This document shows, one piece after another, positions 26,110 through 34,854 of a stretch of DNA of 64,000 nt; positions within the stretch are counted from its first letter, which is position 1; each line of letters begins with the position of its first letter. This DNA is from Thalassobellus sediminis (GTDB lineage Bacteria; Bacteroidota; Bacteroidia; Flavobacteriales; Flavobacteriaceae), in contig NZ_JBISCD010000037.1 of the NCBI RefSeq assembly GCF_044386045.1, positions 124,001 through 188,000 of the forward strand, read 5' to 3'. Made by a program: the position numbers and the translations under genes. A model generated the notes under the pieces. The model searched no databases and was not told the origin of the DNA. It saw only the letters and a program-made list of their open reading frames with translations.

Positions 26110-28536
26110 ATGAAATATAATTTTTTGATTTTTTATTGCTTTTTCATGTTCTTAACATCATTAAACACTAGTGCTCAAAAGCATATAGGTAATTATGAAA
26201 AAGTTATTTCAGAAAAAGAAAATATAATCAAATTACAAACAGAAAACGGAACGGTAATTATTGAACTTTGTACACCATCAATTATTAGATATAGAACCAG
26301 TTGGAATAACAACTTTGAAGCTAACGAACCTTGGATGGTTTCTAATTATAATTGGAATGCTGTAAACTACAAATTAGAAGAAACGGAGTCTAATATTAAC
26401 ATCACTACTGCCCTACTTCAATTAAAAATTCAAAAACAACCTTTTGGAATTCAATTTTTTGATACTAAAGGAAGTTTATTATCATCTGAAACAAAAAACA
26501 ACTTAGGTTCATTTCAAGAAAACAAAACCGTTAGTGCTATAAAACAACTACAACCTGATGAGCATTTCTTTGGTTTTGGTGAGCGTATGGACTTTTTAGA
26601 CAGACGTGGTAAAAAAGTAAGATTAGATGTTGGTAGAGGTATTGGAAGACCTCATATTACCGGAGCATACAATGTGCTTAAAGCTAATTATAGTCCAGTG
26701 GCATTTTTTATGAGTACAAAAGGATATGGTATCTTTTTTCATAACGCACATCCAACTACTTGGGATATGGGCTCAACTAACTCAAATAGCTATAGCTTTA
26801 GTGCTGAAGGCGGTGAATTAGATTATTATTTTATTTACGGACCAACGTTTACTAATATTTTAGATGGCTATACCTCTATTACAGGAAAATCACCTTTATT
26901 ACCAAAATTTGCTTTAGGATTACAAGTTGGAACCTATAGTGGTGGAACTTGGGGACATGAAGAAGAAACATCAACAGATTATGTTGTGGCTTTAGCTCAA
27001 AAGTTTAGAGATCTACAAATTCCGTTAGATGTTTTACACCTAGATTCTACATGGCGCATTTTTGGTGAGAATGGCGGAAAAGGAGCTACAAGCTTTGAGT
27101 GGCGTGAAACTTTTGATAATCCAGAAAAAATGTTTTCAGATTTATACGATTTAAAATTAAATATGGTTGGTGTTCATTTAAGACCACGATTTGATAATGG
27201 TAAAAAATTACGACTGCTTGATGAAGCTAGAGAAAAAGGATTTGTATATCCTGAAGAAAATAACCCTGGTGAATTTGTTAATTTTTTCGATCAAAAATCT
27301 GTCGATTGGTGGTTTGAAAATGGTGTAAAACGTGTTGCCGACCAAGGTGCTATGTTTTTAAAAACCGATGAAGGGAGTGCGTTTGGTAGAAAAGCAAACG
27401 AGAGTAATAAAACAGGTCCTCAAGGCGAATCAATTAAAGCTTTACATAATGTATTTCCTTTAGCTTATGCGAAAGCGGCCTATGAGAAATTTCAAGACTA
27501 TAACAACATTAGAGGTATGAATAATACCCGCGAAGGCTTTGCAGGTATTCAACGCTACCCGTTTATTTTTGCTGGAGATTGGCCTAGTGAATGGCAATAT
27601 TTTGAGCCAGTTATAAAAGCCGGATTAAACATTGGTCTTTCTGGTGTTGGTAATTGGGCACATTGCATGGGTGGTTTCGAGCATGTTGCAGACCCAGAAT
27701 TATACATTCGTTGGTGTCAGTTTGGGTTATTGAGTCCTATTGCTCATTTATTCGGAATGGAACATCCTAATTATAAAGAACCTTGGAATTATGGTGATGA
27801 TGCATTACGTATTTTCACAAAGTATGATAATATGCGCTATAGTTTAATGCCTTATTTATATAGCTATTCGTATATAAATCATACTAAAGGCACACCACTT
27901 ATGAGAGCCTTAGTATTATCTAATCAAGAAGATAAAAATGTCTATAATATAACCAATCAATACATGCTGGGTGAAAGTTTAATGATTTGTCCAGTAACAG
28001 AAAAAGGAGCGCAAACACGAGTTGTTTATTTACCAAAAGGTACTTGGACAGACTATTGGACAAGTAAAACCTTTGAAGGCAAAAAGCATTACAATGTTTT
28101 ATCTCCTTTAGATAAATTACCCATTTTTGTAAAAGAAGGCGCTATTATTCCAACTCAAGAACCAATACAATATGTTGGTGAAAAAGAAATTTCAAAATTA
28201 ACTTTAGATGTGTATCCTAATGCATCAAATGCTTTTACAATTTATAATGATGATGGTAAAAGTTTAGACTATCAAAAAGGTGAATTTAATACAACCCTAA
28301 TTCAATCAGAAGTTTCAGAAAAAAACATTAAATTAAATATTAATGCTACACAAGGTGATTTTAATGGAAATGAAATAACGTATATCGTAAAATTTCATTT
28401 AGATAAAAAACCAAATTCAGTTAATGTAAATAACAAAACCTATTTAGCACAAAACGAAATGTTTCAAGATGGTATATTTACAATCGCTCCAAAAGCAACG
28501 AATAAAGATAAAATCACAATTCATATTAATAAATAA
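26110..28536 (+). CDS. GH31 alpha-glycosidase
   Basis: The 808-aa secreted enzyme (signal peptide ending TSAQ, about residue 23) is a GH31 retaining alpha-glycosidase. The N-terminal beta-sandwich contains EHFFGFGERMDFLDRRGK; the barrel begins near residue 265. The nucleophile is Asp420 in FLKTDEGSAFG, and the acid/base is Asp490 in FAGDWPSEW. C-terminal beta domains carry PVTEKGAQTRVVYLPKGTW. The family acts on alpha-glucosides, alpha-xylosides or alpha-galactosides; the sequence around Asp420 (DEGS rather than DFGE) does not point to the common starch enzymes. It heads a seven-gene operon that includes a sulfatase and rhamnose mutarotase, so its substrate is probably a side branch of the same polymer. 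Confidence 0.9.
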   Translation: MKYNFLIFYCFFMFLTSLNTSAQKHIGNYEKVISEKENIIKLQTENGTVIIELCTPSIIRYRTSWNNNFEANEPWMVSNYNWNAVNYKLEETESNINITTALLQLKIQKQPFGIQFFDTKGSLLSSETKNNLGSFQENKTVSAIKQLQPDEHFFGFGERMDFLDRRGKKVRLDVGRGIGRPHITGAYNVLKANYSPVAFFMSTKGYGIFFHNAHPTTWDMGSTNSNSYSFSAEGGELDYYFIYGPTFTNILDGYTSITGKSPLLPKFALGLQVGTYSGGTWGHEEETSTDYVVALAQKFRDLQIPLDVLHLDSTWRIFGENGGKGATSFEWRETFDNPEKMFSDLYDLKLNMVGVHLRPRFDNGKKLRLLDEAREKGFVYPEENNPGEFVNFFDQKSVDWWFENGVKRVADQGAMFLKTDEGSAFGRKANESNKTGPQGESIKALHNVFPLAYAKAAYEKFQDYNNIRGMNNTREGFAGIQRYPFIFAGDWPSEWQYFEPVIKAGLNIGLSGVGNWAHCMGGFEHVADPELYIRWCQFGLLSPIAHLFGMEHPNYKEPWNYGDDALRIFTKYDNMRYSLMPYLYSYSYINHTKGTPLMRALVLSNQEDKNVYNITNQYMLGESLMICPVTEKGAQTRVVYLPKGTWTDYWTSKTFEGKKHYNVLSPLDKLPIFVKEGAIIPTQEPIQYVGEKEISKLTLDVYPNASNAFTIYNDDGKSLDYQKGEFNTTLIQSEVSEKNIKLNINATQGDFNGNEITYIVKFHLDKKPNSVNVNNKTYLAQNEMFQDGIFTIAPKATNKDKITIHINK

Positions 28537-28567
28537 GGCGTTTTTAACTAAAAAGAAATAAACCATT

Positions 28568-29287
28568 ATGAGTTTTGTTATGATTAATATTCAAAATAAA
28601 TGGACATTATTTTCATTTTTTTTATGCCTAAGTTTTATATCAAATACACAAGTAATTGAAAGAATAAATTATGAAAAAGGAGCACTTTTATTTGAAGATT
28701 CCTTTGATAAAAACCTTACTGAATGGGAAATAGAAACAGATACTTTACGAAACACCAAAATTGGTATTATTAATAAAAAATTAATTATTGATGTAGATTG
28801 TGGCGCTACTGTTTGGTTAAACAAAAAGCTTTCAGGAAATCTTTTAATAGAATATAAACGCAAAGTTATAATGGAAAATGGGTTAAATGATAGATTATCT
28901 GATTTAAACCAATTTTGGATGGCTAATGATCCTGAAAACTTGAATTTGTTTACTAGGAAAGGAACCTTTTCTCAATATCATAATTTAAAACTTTATTACT
29001 TTGGTATTGGCGGTAATACAAATACAACAACACGCTTTAGAAAGTATTTAGGTACCGGTGAAAGATATCTTATAAAAAATTTAAGAGATCAAAAATTCTT
29101 ATTAAAAGCGAATAAAACATATAGTATAAAAACAATTGTTTACAATGGTGTAGTTAAAGTGTTTGTTGATAATAAGGAATATTTCTCATATTTTGATAAA
29201 GATCCATTTAAGGAAGGATATTTTGGATTTAGAACGACCCAATCTAGACAAGAAATAGATGATATAAAAATATATAGATTAAAATAG
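28568..29287 (+). CDS. YesU/DUF6250-like secreted protein of unknown function
   Basis: A 239-aa protein with a signal peptide and one concanavalin/laminin-G-like beta-sandwich. Recognisable parts are LLFEDSFDKNLTEWEIE, the segment RLSDLNQFWMANDPEN and the end GYFGFRTTQSRQEIDDIKIY. The SDLN-FWMA-DP pattern recalls the DUF6250/DUF1961 group, to which YesU of the Bacillus subtilis rhamnogalacturonan cluster belongs. No catalytic residues can be assigned. The translation could begin at Met1 or Met5. It lies 31 bp after GH31 and 2 bp before the next gene, so it is firmly part of the operon. A carbohydrate-binding or enzymatic role is possible. Confidence 0.65.
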   Translation: MSFVMINIQNKWTLFSFFLCLSFISNTQVIERINYEKGALLFEDSFDKNLTEWEIETDTLRNTKIGIINKKLIIDVDCGATVWLNKKLSGNLLIEYKRKVIMENGLNDRLSDLNQFWMANDPENLNLFTRKGTFSQYHNLKLYYFGIGGNTNTTTRFRKYLGTGERYLIKNLRDQKFLLKANKTYSIKTIVYNGVVKVFVDNKEYFSYFDKDPFKEGYFGFRTTQSRQEIDDIKIYRLK

Positions 29288-29289
29288 TA

Positions 29290-30363
29290 ATGAATAAAAC
29301 ACTAATAACAACAGGGGTTCTTTGTTTTCTTATATGGATAAAAGCCGTTTCACAAGAAACTAGATCCTTTCAAGTTTTTCAATTTCCAACAAATATGATT
29401 CCTAGAATTGATGGAGATACTAAAGACTGGGATATAGTACCAGAAAGTTACTCTGTAGGTATGGATCAATTATGGGAAGATAGCGGAAAACATTCTAAAG
29501 CAGATTTAAAAAACCTAGATGTAACAGTAAAAGTTGGTTGGGTAAAAGGATTAAATCGTTTGTATTTCTTATATGAAGCCTATGATGATTATTGGAATTT
29601 TTCGTTATCAGGATTACAAAATGATACCTTCGAATTAATTGTAGATGCCGATTTATCTGGAGGTCCATTTATTGATAGGTTTCACCCAAACAAAAGCTTA
29701 AGTATGATGGATGCTTACTTTTCTTTTCATGGTGTTCACGCTCAAAATTACCATATTTTCACTCCTGCAAAAGATAAAGATTGGACCATGGTTTGGGGTA
29801 GTCAGCCTTGGATTAAAGACTTACCCTATGCAAACAAGGCTTATAATTATAATTTTAAACCAGGTGAAGCAGGTAAACTCATTCTCGAGTTTTGGATAAC
29901 ACCTTTTGATTATGCAGGTAATAATCCAGAAAGAGCTATTAAATCTATTTTAAAAGAAAATAATAATATTGGTTTATGCTGGGCAGTAATTGATTACGAC
30001 GACGTAAACACAAAAGAAAACAATGGTTTTTGGAATTTATCTAAAGAGCATACTATGTACGGAAATGCAAGCTACAGCTTACCTTTTAAACTGATGCCTC
30101 TAGAAAATTCATTAAAAAAAGAAATAGAAGCAAAATGGAGTTTTAAAACTATAGACATAAAAAATCGTATCATTTCATTTTTAGATGAATCAAATGGCAA
30201 TATAGAATCTTGGAAATGGGATTTTGGTGACGGGTTAACTTCATCTGAACAAAACCCAATACATCAATACAAAGAAGCTGGGAAATATGTTGTAGTACTT
30301 GAAATTAAAGGACCAAAAGGAACTTCTAAGCTATCAAAGGTTTGGGATGTTGCCGTAAAATAA
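29290..30363 (+). CDS. Secreted CBM9-like domain plus PKD domain protein
   Basis: The 357-aa protein has a signal peptide (about residues 1-22). Residues about 28-270 form a CBM9/DOMON-like beta-sandwich, opening with MIPRIDGDTKDWDIVPESYS and including LNRLYFLYEAYDDYWNF and FELIVDADLSGGPF. Residues about 285-356 are a PKD domain, with WKWDFGDGLTSSEQNPIHQY. No enzyme motif is seen. Such proteins are found near polysaccharide enzymes, and binding of glycan is the likely job. It starts 2 bp after the YesU-like gene and is 23 bp from the DUF4861 gene. Confidence 0.7.
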   Translation: MNKTLITTGVLCFLIWIKAVSQETRSFQVFQFPTNMIPRIDGDTKDWDIVPESYSVGMDQLWEDSGKHSKADLKNLDVTVKVGWVKGLNRLYFLYEAYDDYWNFSLSGLQNDTFELIVDADLSGGPFIDRFHPNKSLSMMDAYFSFHGVHAQNYHIFTPAKDKDWTMVWGSQPWIKDLPYANKAYNYNFKPGEAGKLILEFWITPFDYAGNNPERAIKSILKENNNIGLCWAVIDYDDVNTKENNGFWNLSKEHTMYGNASYSLPFKLMPLENSLKKEIEAKWSFKTIDIKNRIISFLDESNGNIESWKWDFGDGLTSSEQNPIHQYKEAGKYVVVLEIKGPKGTSKLSKVWDVAVK

Positions 30364-30386
30364 ATAAAACTTAATAAGACGAAACA

Positions 30387-31664
30387 ATGAAAAGAAACAT
30401 CATCTCATTAATAGTCATAGCGCTATCGTTAGTTGCTTGTAAAAAGGAAGTTCCAACAGAAATTATACTAACTAATAATTCTGATTTTGAATTAACAGAC
30501 AAACCTATTTCTATAAAAAGAAACCTTGTATCTACAGACAGTATTAATTATTATCCTTTACTAATTAATGATTTAGACACTATTCCATCTCAAATTAACG
30601 ATTTAGATGAAGATGGTAACTGGGACGAACTCTTTTTTGTTGCCAATTTTTCTGCTCAAGAGAAAAAAACAATAACTCTTAAATGGACTAATAAAAAGCC
30701 AAATTATAAAATTAGAACTAGTGCTCGATTTGGCAAAAGAGAATCTTCAACGACACCTGTTGTACCAAAAACCGCTGAATTAATGTTGGCAAACCAATTA
30801 CCAAAAAATATCGGGTATCAACAATACCAAACTGATGGTCCTTCTTGGGAAAATGATAAAGTTGGCTTCAGACATTATCTAGACGGAAGAAATGCAAAAG
30901 ACCTTTTTGGAAAAAAGTTATCGACTATGTCTCCAGAACAAGTAGGTATAAACTCAGAAGGTGCTGTAGAAGATAATTACCATGTTATGGAAGATTGGGG
31001 CAGAGATATTTTAGCAGTAGGAAATTCAATAGGTATTGGAGGATATGCACTTGCCACAAGAAACGAATTAATGAGACTAGGTGTCACAGTAAACGATTCT
31101 ATAAATAATGTTGAAAAAACAACCTTTAAAATTCTTGTAGAAGGATCAGAAAAATCTATTTTAAACTATAACTATCAAAACTGGCAACCTAATGAAGGTA
31201 ACAGAAACTATTCAGTAAAAGAAACCACAACAATTTATCCTGGTTTATATGGATATAAAAACACCGTGTCTATTTCTGGTATTCATGGTGATGAAAGTTT
31301 AGTTGTTGGTATTGTAAACATTAATAATGATAAGGAACTATCTATAATTAATGAGAATGAAAATTACGTTGCACTATACACACATGATAAACAAACCTAC
31401 GATAAAAAGTGGTGGTTAGGAATGGCACTAATTGTTCCTAAAGAATTATACCTTGGTTATACAGAAGCTCCAAAAACAGGTGCACTTTCTAATACTTTTT
31501 TAGCAAAACTTAAAATTGAAAACAATAAACCTATTAATTACTATGCCATTGCTGGTTGGGAACTTAGCGATTCTGGTTTTGTTGATGAAGCTTTTTTTGT
31601 TAACTATTTAAATAAAGTAACCAATCAACTTTCCACAGAAATTGATATTAAAATAACCAACTAA
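30387..31664 (+). CDS. DUF4861 family lipoprotein
   Basis: A 425-aa lipoprotein (Cys18, LSLVAC) of the DUF4861 type. Visible marks are the NDLDEDGNWDELFFVANFSA segment, ENDKVGFRHYLDGRNAKDLF and YHVMEDWGRDILAVGNSIG. The family has no function that I can name with confidence, but it is repeatedly found in uronic-acid-rich polysaccharide loci. The many conserved acidic, histidine and tyrosine residues (the HYLDGR and HVMEDWGRD blocks) would suit an active site. It lies 23 bp after the CBM9-like gene and 16 bp before GH105. Enzyme or binding protein cannot be decided from sequence alone. Confidence 0.75.
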   Translation: MKRNIISLIVIALSLVACKKEVPTEIILTNNSDFELTDKPISIKRNLVSTDSINYYPLLINDLDTIPSQINDLDEDGNWDELFFVANFSAQEKKTITLKWTNKKPNYKIRTSARFGKRESSTTPVVPKTAELMLANQLPKNIGYQQYQTDGPSWENDKVGFRHYLDGRNAKDLFGKKLSTMSPEQVGINSEGAVEDNYHVMEDWGRDILAVGNSIGIGGYALATRNELMRLGVTVNDSINNVEKTTFKILVEGSEKSILNYNYQNWQPNEGNRNYSVKETTTIYPGLYGYKNTVSISGIHGDESLVVGIVNINNDKELSIINENENYVALYTHDKQTYDKKWWLGMALIVPKELYLGYTEAPKTGALSNTFLAKLKIENNKPINYYAIAGWELSDSGFVDEAFFVNYLNKVTNQLSTEIDIKITN

Positions 31665-31680
31665 AAACAAACCTAAAGAA

Positions 31681-33072
31681 ATGAATATTAAGACATTTAC
31701 AAATAACATCAGTATCAAAAAAAATCTAATATTTTTATCAGTAATTTGTTTTGTTTCCTGTACAAATTCAGTAAAAAAAGAAGTGGTAGAAGAACCGCAA
31801 AATGATACCAATGCTCCTTTACATGCTTTACAACCGGACTACCCTATTCCATATGGAGTTAGATCTGTTGAAGACATCACAAAAACCTTAGATAGAGTCT
31901 ATTCATTTTTAGAAACAAATACAGCTTCTAAACTTGTAGATAATAAAACAAAAGAGGAAATAACTAATTTAGAAGACCTTAGCGAAAACACTATTTTTGA
32001 AGAAGGTGTTTTTAGACTTACAAGTTATGAATGGGGTGTTACCTATGCAGGAATGTTAGCCGTTACAGATGCTACAGGTGATAAAAAATATGCCGATTAC
32101 ACGAATAAAAGGTTACAAATTTTTGCAGATATAGCTCCATATTACTCAAAAAAACTAGCAAACAACAAAGATTTTGCGTCTCCAATAAAAAAATCATTAA
32201 AACCACATGCTCTAGATGATGCCGGTGCTATTTGTGCTGCTATGATTAAGGCTAAAAGATCTGGATCACAAGCCAATCTTCAACCTTTAATTGATAATTT
32301 TATTAATTATATAAGCAACAAACAATTTCGTTTACCAGATGGTACTTTAGCTAGAAATAGACCACAACCTAACACATTATGGTTAGATGATTTATTTATG
32401 AGTGTTCCCGCTTTAGCACAAATGGGAAAACTAACTGGGGATACTAAATATTTTGATGATGCTGTAAAACAAGTTCGCCAATTTTCAGAACGTATGTTCA
32501 ATACAGAAAATGGATTGTATATGCATGGTTGGGTGCAAGCTATGGAGGAGCATCCTCAATTTCATTGGGCAAGAGCTAATGGTTGGGCAGTCATGACACT
32601 TGTAGAACTATTAGAAGTACTGCCAAAGGATCATGAAGGTTATAATGATGTATTAAAACAATTGCAAGCACATATTAAAGGGCTTGTGAAATATCAAAAT
32701 GGCACAGGCTTTTGGCATCAACTAATTGATAGAAATGATACTTATTTAGAAACATCTGCAACCGCGATTTATACCTATGCAATTACAAGAGCTATAAATA
32801 GAGGTTATATTGAAAAAATGGTGTATTCACCAATAGCATTATTAGCTTGGAATGCCATATCAACAAAAGTAAACACAAAAGGCCATGTTGAAGGAACTTG
32901 TGTAGGTACAGGTATGGGCTTTGATCCTGCATTTTACTATTACAGGCCTATAAATATTTATGCGGCTCATGGCTATGGCCCTGTATTATTAGCTGGTGCT
33001 GAAATTATAACACTATTGAAAAACAACAAATTTGAAATAAATGATAGTTCGCTTCAATTAAAAATCAAGTAA
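31681..33072 (+). CDS. GH88/GH105-like unsaturated uronyl hydrolase (lipoprotein)
   Basis: This 463-aa lipoprotein (Cys27, VICFVSC) has an N-terminal insert and then an (alpha/alpha)6-barrel of the GH105/GH88 type. Marks are FRLTSYEWGVTYAGMLAVTD, NTLWLDDLFMSVPALAQMG with candidate catalytic Asp236/Asp237, FHWARANGWAVMTLVELLEV and TYLETSATAIYTYAITRAIN. It is longer than the other two GH105 proteins of the window, mainly through residues 28-110. It removes the unsaturated uronic acid from lyase products. It lies 5 bp before the sulfatase, suggesting that the two act on the same sulfated, unsaturated oligomer. Confidence 0.88.
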   Translation: MNIKTFTNNISIKKNLIFLSVICFVSCTNSVKKEVVEEPQNDTNAPLHALQPDYPIPYGVRSVEDITKTLDRVYSFLETNTASKLVDNKTKEEITNLEDLSENTIFEEGVFRLTSYEWGVTYAGMLAVTDATGDKKYADYTNKRLQIFADIAPYYSKKLANNKDFASPIKKSLKPHALDDAGAICAAMIKAKRSGSQANLQPLIDNFINYISNKQFRLPDGTLARNRPQPNTLWLDDLFMSVPALAQMGKLTGDTKYFDDAVKQVRQFSERMFNTENGLYMHGWVQAMEEHPQFHWARANGWAVMTLVELLEVLPKDHEGYNDVLKQLQAHIKGLVKYQNGTGFWHQLIDRNDTYLETSATAIYTYAITRAINRGYIEKMVYSPIALLAWNAISTKVNTKGHVEGTCVGTGMGFDPAFYYYRPINIYAAHGYGPVLLAGAEIITLLKNNKFEINDSSLQLKIK

Positions 33073-33077
33073 TATTT

Positions 33078-34445
33078 ATGTTTAAATCAATAAATATCCT
33101 CTTCCTTTTTCTATGCTTTTTGATATTAAGTTGTAACAAAAAAACAGAACAAAAAGTAAAAAAACAAAATCCTAACATTCTAGTTATTATAGCAGATGAT
33201 GCTGGTTGGAATGATGTTGGTTATCATGGTTCTGAAATTAAAACGCCTAATATCGATTGGCTCGCTAATAATGGTGTGCAGTTAGATAGGTTTTATGCAA
33301 ACCCAACCTGTTCTCCTTCGCGAGTATCTTTGTTAACAGGTATGCCTGCCAGTAGAATTGGTATAGTGGCTCCTATTAGTGGAAAAAGTAAAAAAACACT
33401 TCCAGATTCTATTACAACATTACCACAAGTACTAAAAAAGCATCATTATGAGAATGCATTGTTTGGAAAATGGCATTTAGGATTAGATATAAAAAATGGA
33501 CCTAATGCCTTTGGATTTGACTATTCATATGGGTTTCTTCACGGACAAATAGATCAATATACACATCGTTATAAAAATGGAGATCCGAGTTGGTACAGGA
33601 ATGATAAAATGATTGAAGAAGAAGGCCATACTACCGATTTATTAACAAAAGAAGCCATAGAATGGCTAACTACAAAACGAGATACTACTAAAAGCTTCTA
33701 CTTACAATTGGCACATAGCGCTCCTCACTTTCCTTTACAAGAAGAAGACAAATGGAAAGAACCTTATTTAGAGACTATTGCAGACGATTCTAGAAGAGAT
33801 TACGCAGCAGCAATGACTCATATGGATCATAGTATTGGGAAGGTTTTAAAAACCTTAAAAGAGCTAAATATAGAAGATAATACATTAGTTATTTTTATGA
33901 GCGATAATGGCGCAATGGAAAGATGGTACCCAACTTATCAATATAACGGCGAACATGGACCAAATCCTGTATTAGGAAATAATAAACCATTGAGAGACTG
34001 GAAAGCTTCTAACTACGAAGGAGCTATTCGTGTACCCGCCATTTTATATTGGAAAAACCACTTGAATTCTGAAAATAATTTAAATTTCATGTCTGTTTCA
34101 GATGTTATGCCAACTATACTTTCATTAATTAATGCAGACATTCCTAAAGGTGTTGAAGGTTTTAATACTTGGCCTTCAATTTTAAATTCTCAAGAAGAAA
34201 CAACACATGACATTTATATTCGTGGACACAAACAAGAAAGCCTAATACATAAGCCTTGGAAAATTATTAGAAACCGCTATAAAGATAATTCGCCAGCAAC
34301 CTATCAGCTTTATAATATTGAATTAGATCCTGAGGAAAAAGAAAATTTAATTACTGAAAATGCTTCTGTATTGGCAGAAATGAAAACATTACTTCAAAAT
34401 CAATTTATTAAAGATGATAAAACCGTAAATGTTGAATTAAAATAA
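33078..34445 (+). CDS. S1-family sulfatase (lipoprotein)
   Basis: A 455-aa formylglycine-dependent sulfatase. It has a lipobox at Cys19 (FLILSC), metal-binding Asp40/Asp41 in ILVIIADDAGWNDVGYHG, and the activation motif CSPSR with Cys78, the residue converted to formylglycine. Other marks are FGKWHLGLDIKNGPNAFGFD and MSDNGAMERWYP. The C-terminal domain has HDIYIRGHKQESLIHKPWKI. It removes a sulfate ester from a sugar; sulfated rhamnose or galactose are candidates given the neighbours. Land-plant pectin is not sulfated, so this points to a marine algal substrate. The maturation enzyme is not in the window. Confidence 0.95.
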   Translation: MFKSINILFLFLCFLILSCNKKTEQKVKKQNPNILVIIADDAGWNDVGYHGSEIKTPNIDWLANNGVQLDRFYANPTCSPSRVSLLTGMPASRIGIVAPISGKSKKTLPDSITTLPQVLKKHHYENALFGKWHLGLDIKNGPNAFGFDYSYGFLHGQIDQYTHRYKNGDPSWYRNDKMIEEEGHTTDLLTKEAIEWLTTKRDTTKSFYLQLAHSAPHFPLQEEDKWKEPYLETIADDSRRDYAAAMTHMDHSIGKVLKTLKELNIEDNTLVIFMSDNGAMERWYPTYQYNGEHGPNPVLGNNKPLRDWKASNYEGAIRVPAILYWKNHLNSENNLNFMSVSDVMPTILSLINADIPKGVEGFNTWPSILNSQEETTHDIYIRGHKQESLIHKPWKIIRNRYKDNSPATYQLYNIELDPEEKENLITENASVLAEMKTLLQNQFIKDDKTVNVELK

Positions 34446-34501
34446 ACTTAATTACATACCAAATAGAATTAAACTTTATTAAACTAAAACCATCAAAATA
34501 A

Positions 34502-34825
34502 ATGAATGACACCATAAAAAATGCCTTTAAAATGAAATTAAAACCTGGTTTTGAAGCAGAATATAAAAAGAGACACGACGAAATATGGCCAGAACTCTCT
34601 GCTTTACTATCTGAAACCGGTATACAAGATTACAGTATATATTTAGATCAAGAAACCTTGATACTTTTTGCTGTTCAAAAAATAAGTAAAAACTTTGATA
34701 AAAATTATTTGCCTAACCATCCCATTGTAAAAAAATGGTGGGCATACATGGGAGATATTATGGAAACAAATCCAGATAATTCGCCCATTGAAAAACCTTT
34801 AAAAGAGGTTTTTCATATGGACTAA
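34502..34825 (+). CDS. rhaM: L-rhamnose mutarotase
   Basis: The 107-aa cytoplasmic protein interconverts the alpha and beta anomers of L-rhamnose before isomerization. The family pattern is complete: AFKMKLKPGFEAEYKKRHDE with His25 in the catalytic position, EIWPEL, the Tyr44 segment, and KKWWAYMGDIMETN. Length matches the usual about 104 aa. It is the last gene of the GH31 operon, 56 bp after the sulfatase, and its presence is the best proof that free L-rhamnose is a product of this locus. It converges on the PL9 genes with only 29 bp between. Confidence 0.95.
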   Translation: MNDTIKNAFKMKLKPGFEAEYKKRHDEIWPELSALLSETGIQDYSIYLDQETLILFAVQKISKNFDKNYLPNHPIVKKWWAYMGDIMETNPDNSPIEKPLKEVFHMD

Positions 34826-34854
34826 AAATCTAAAAACAAACAACTATATTTAAA

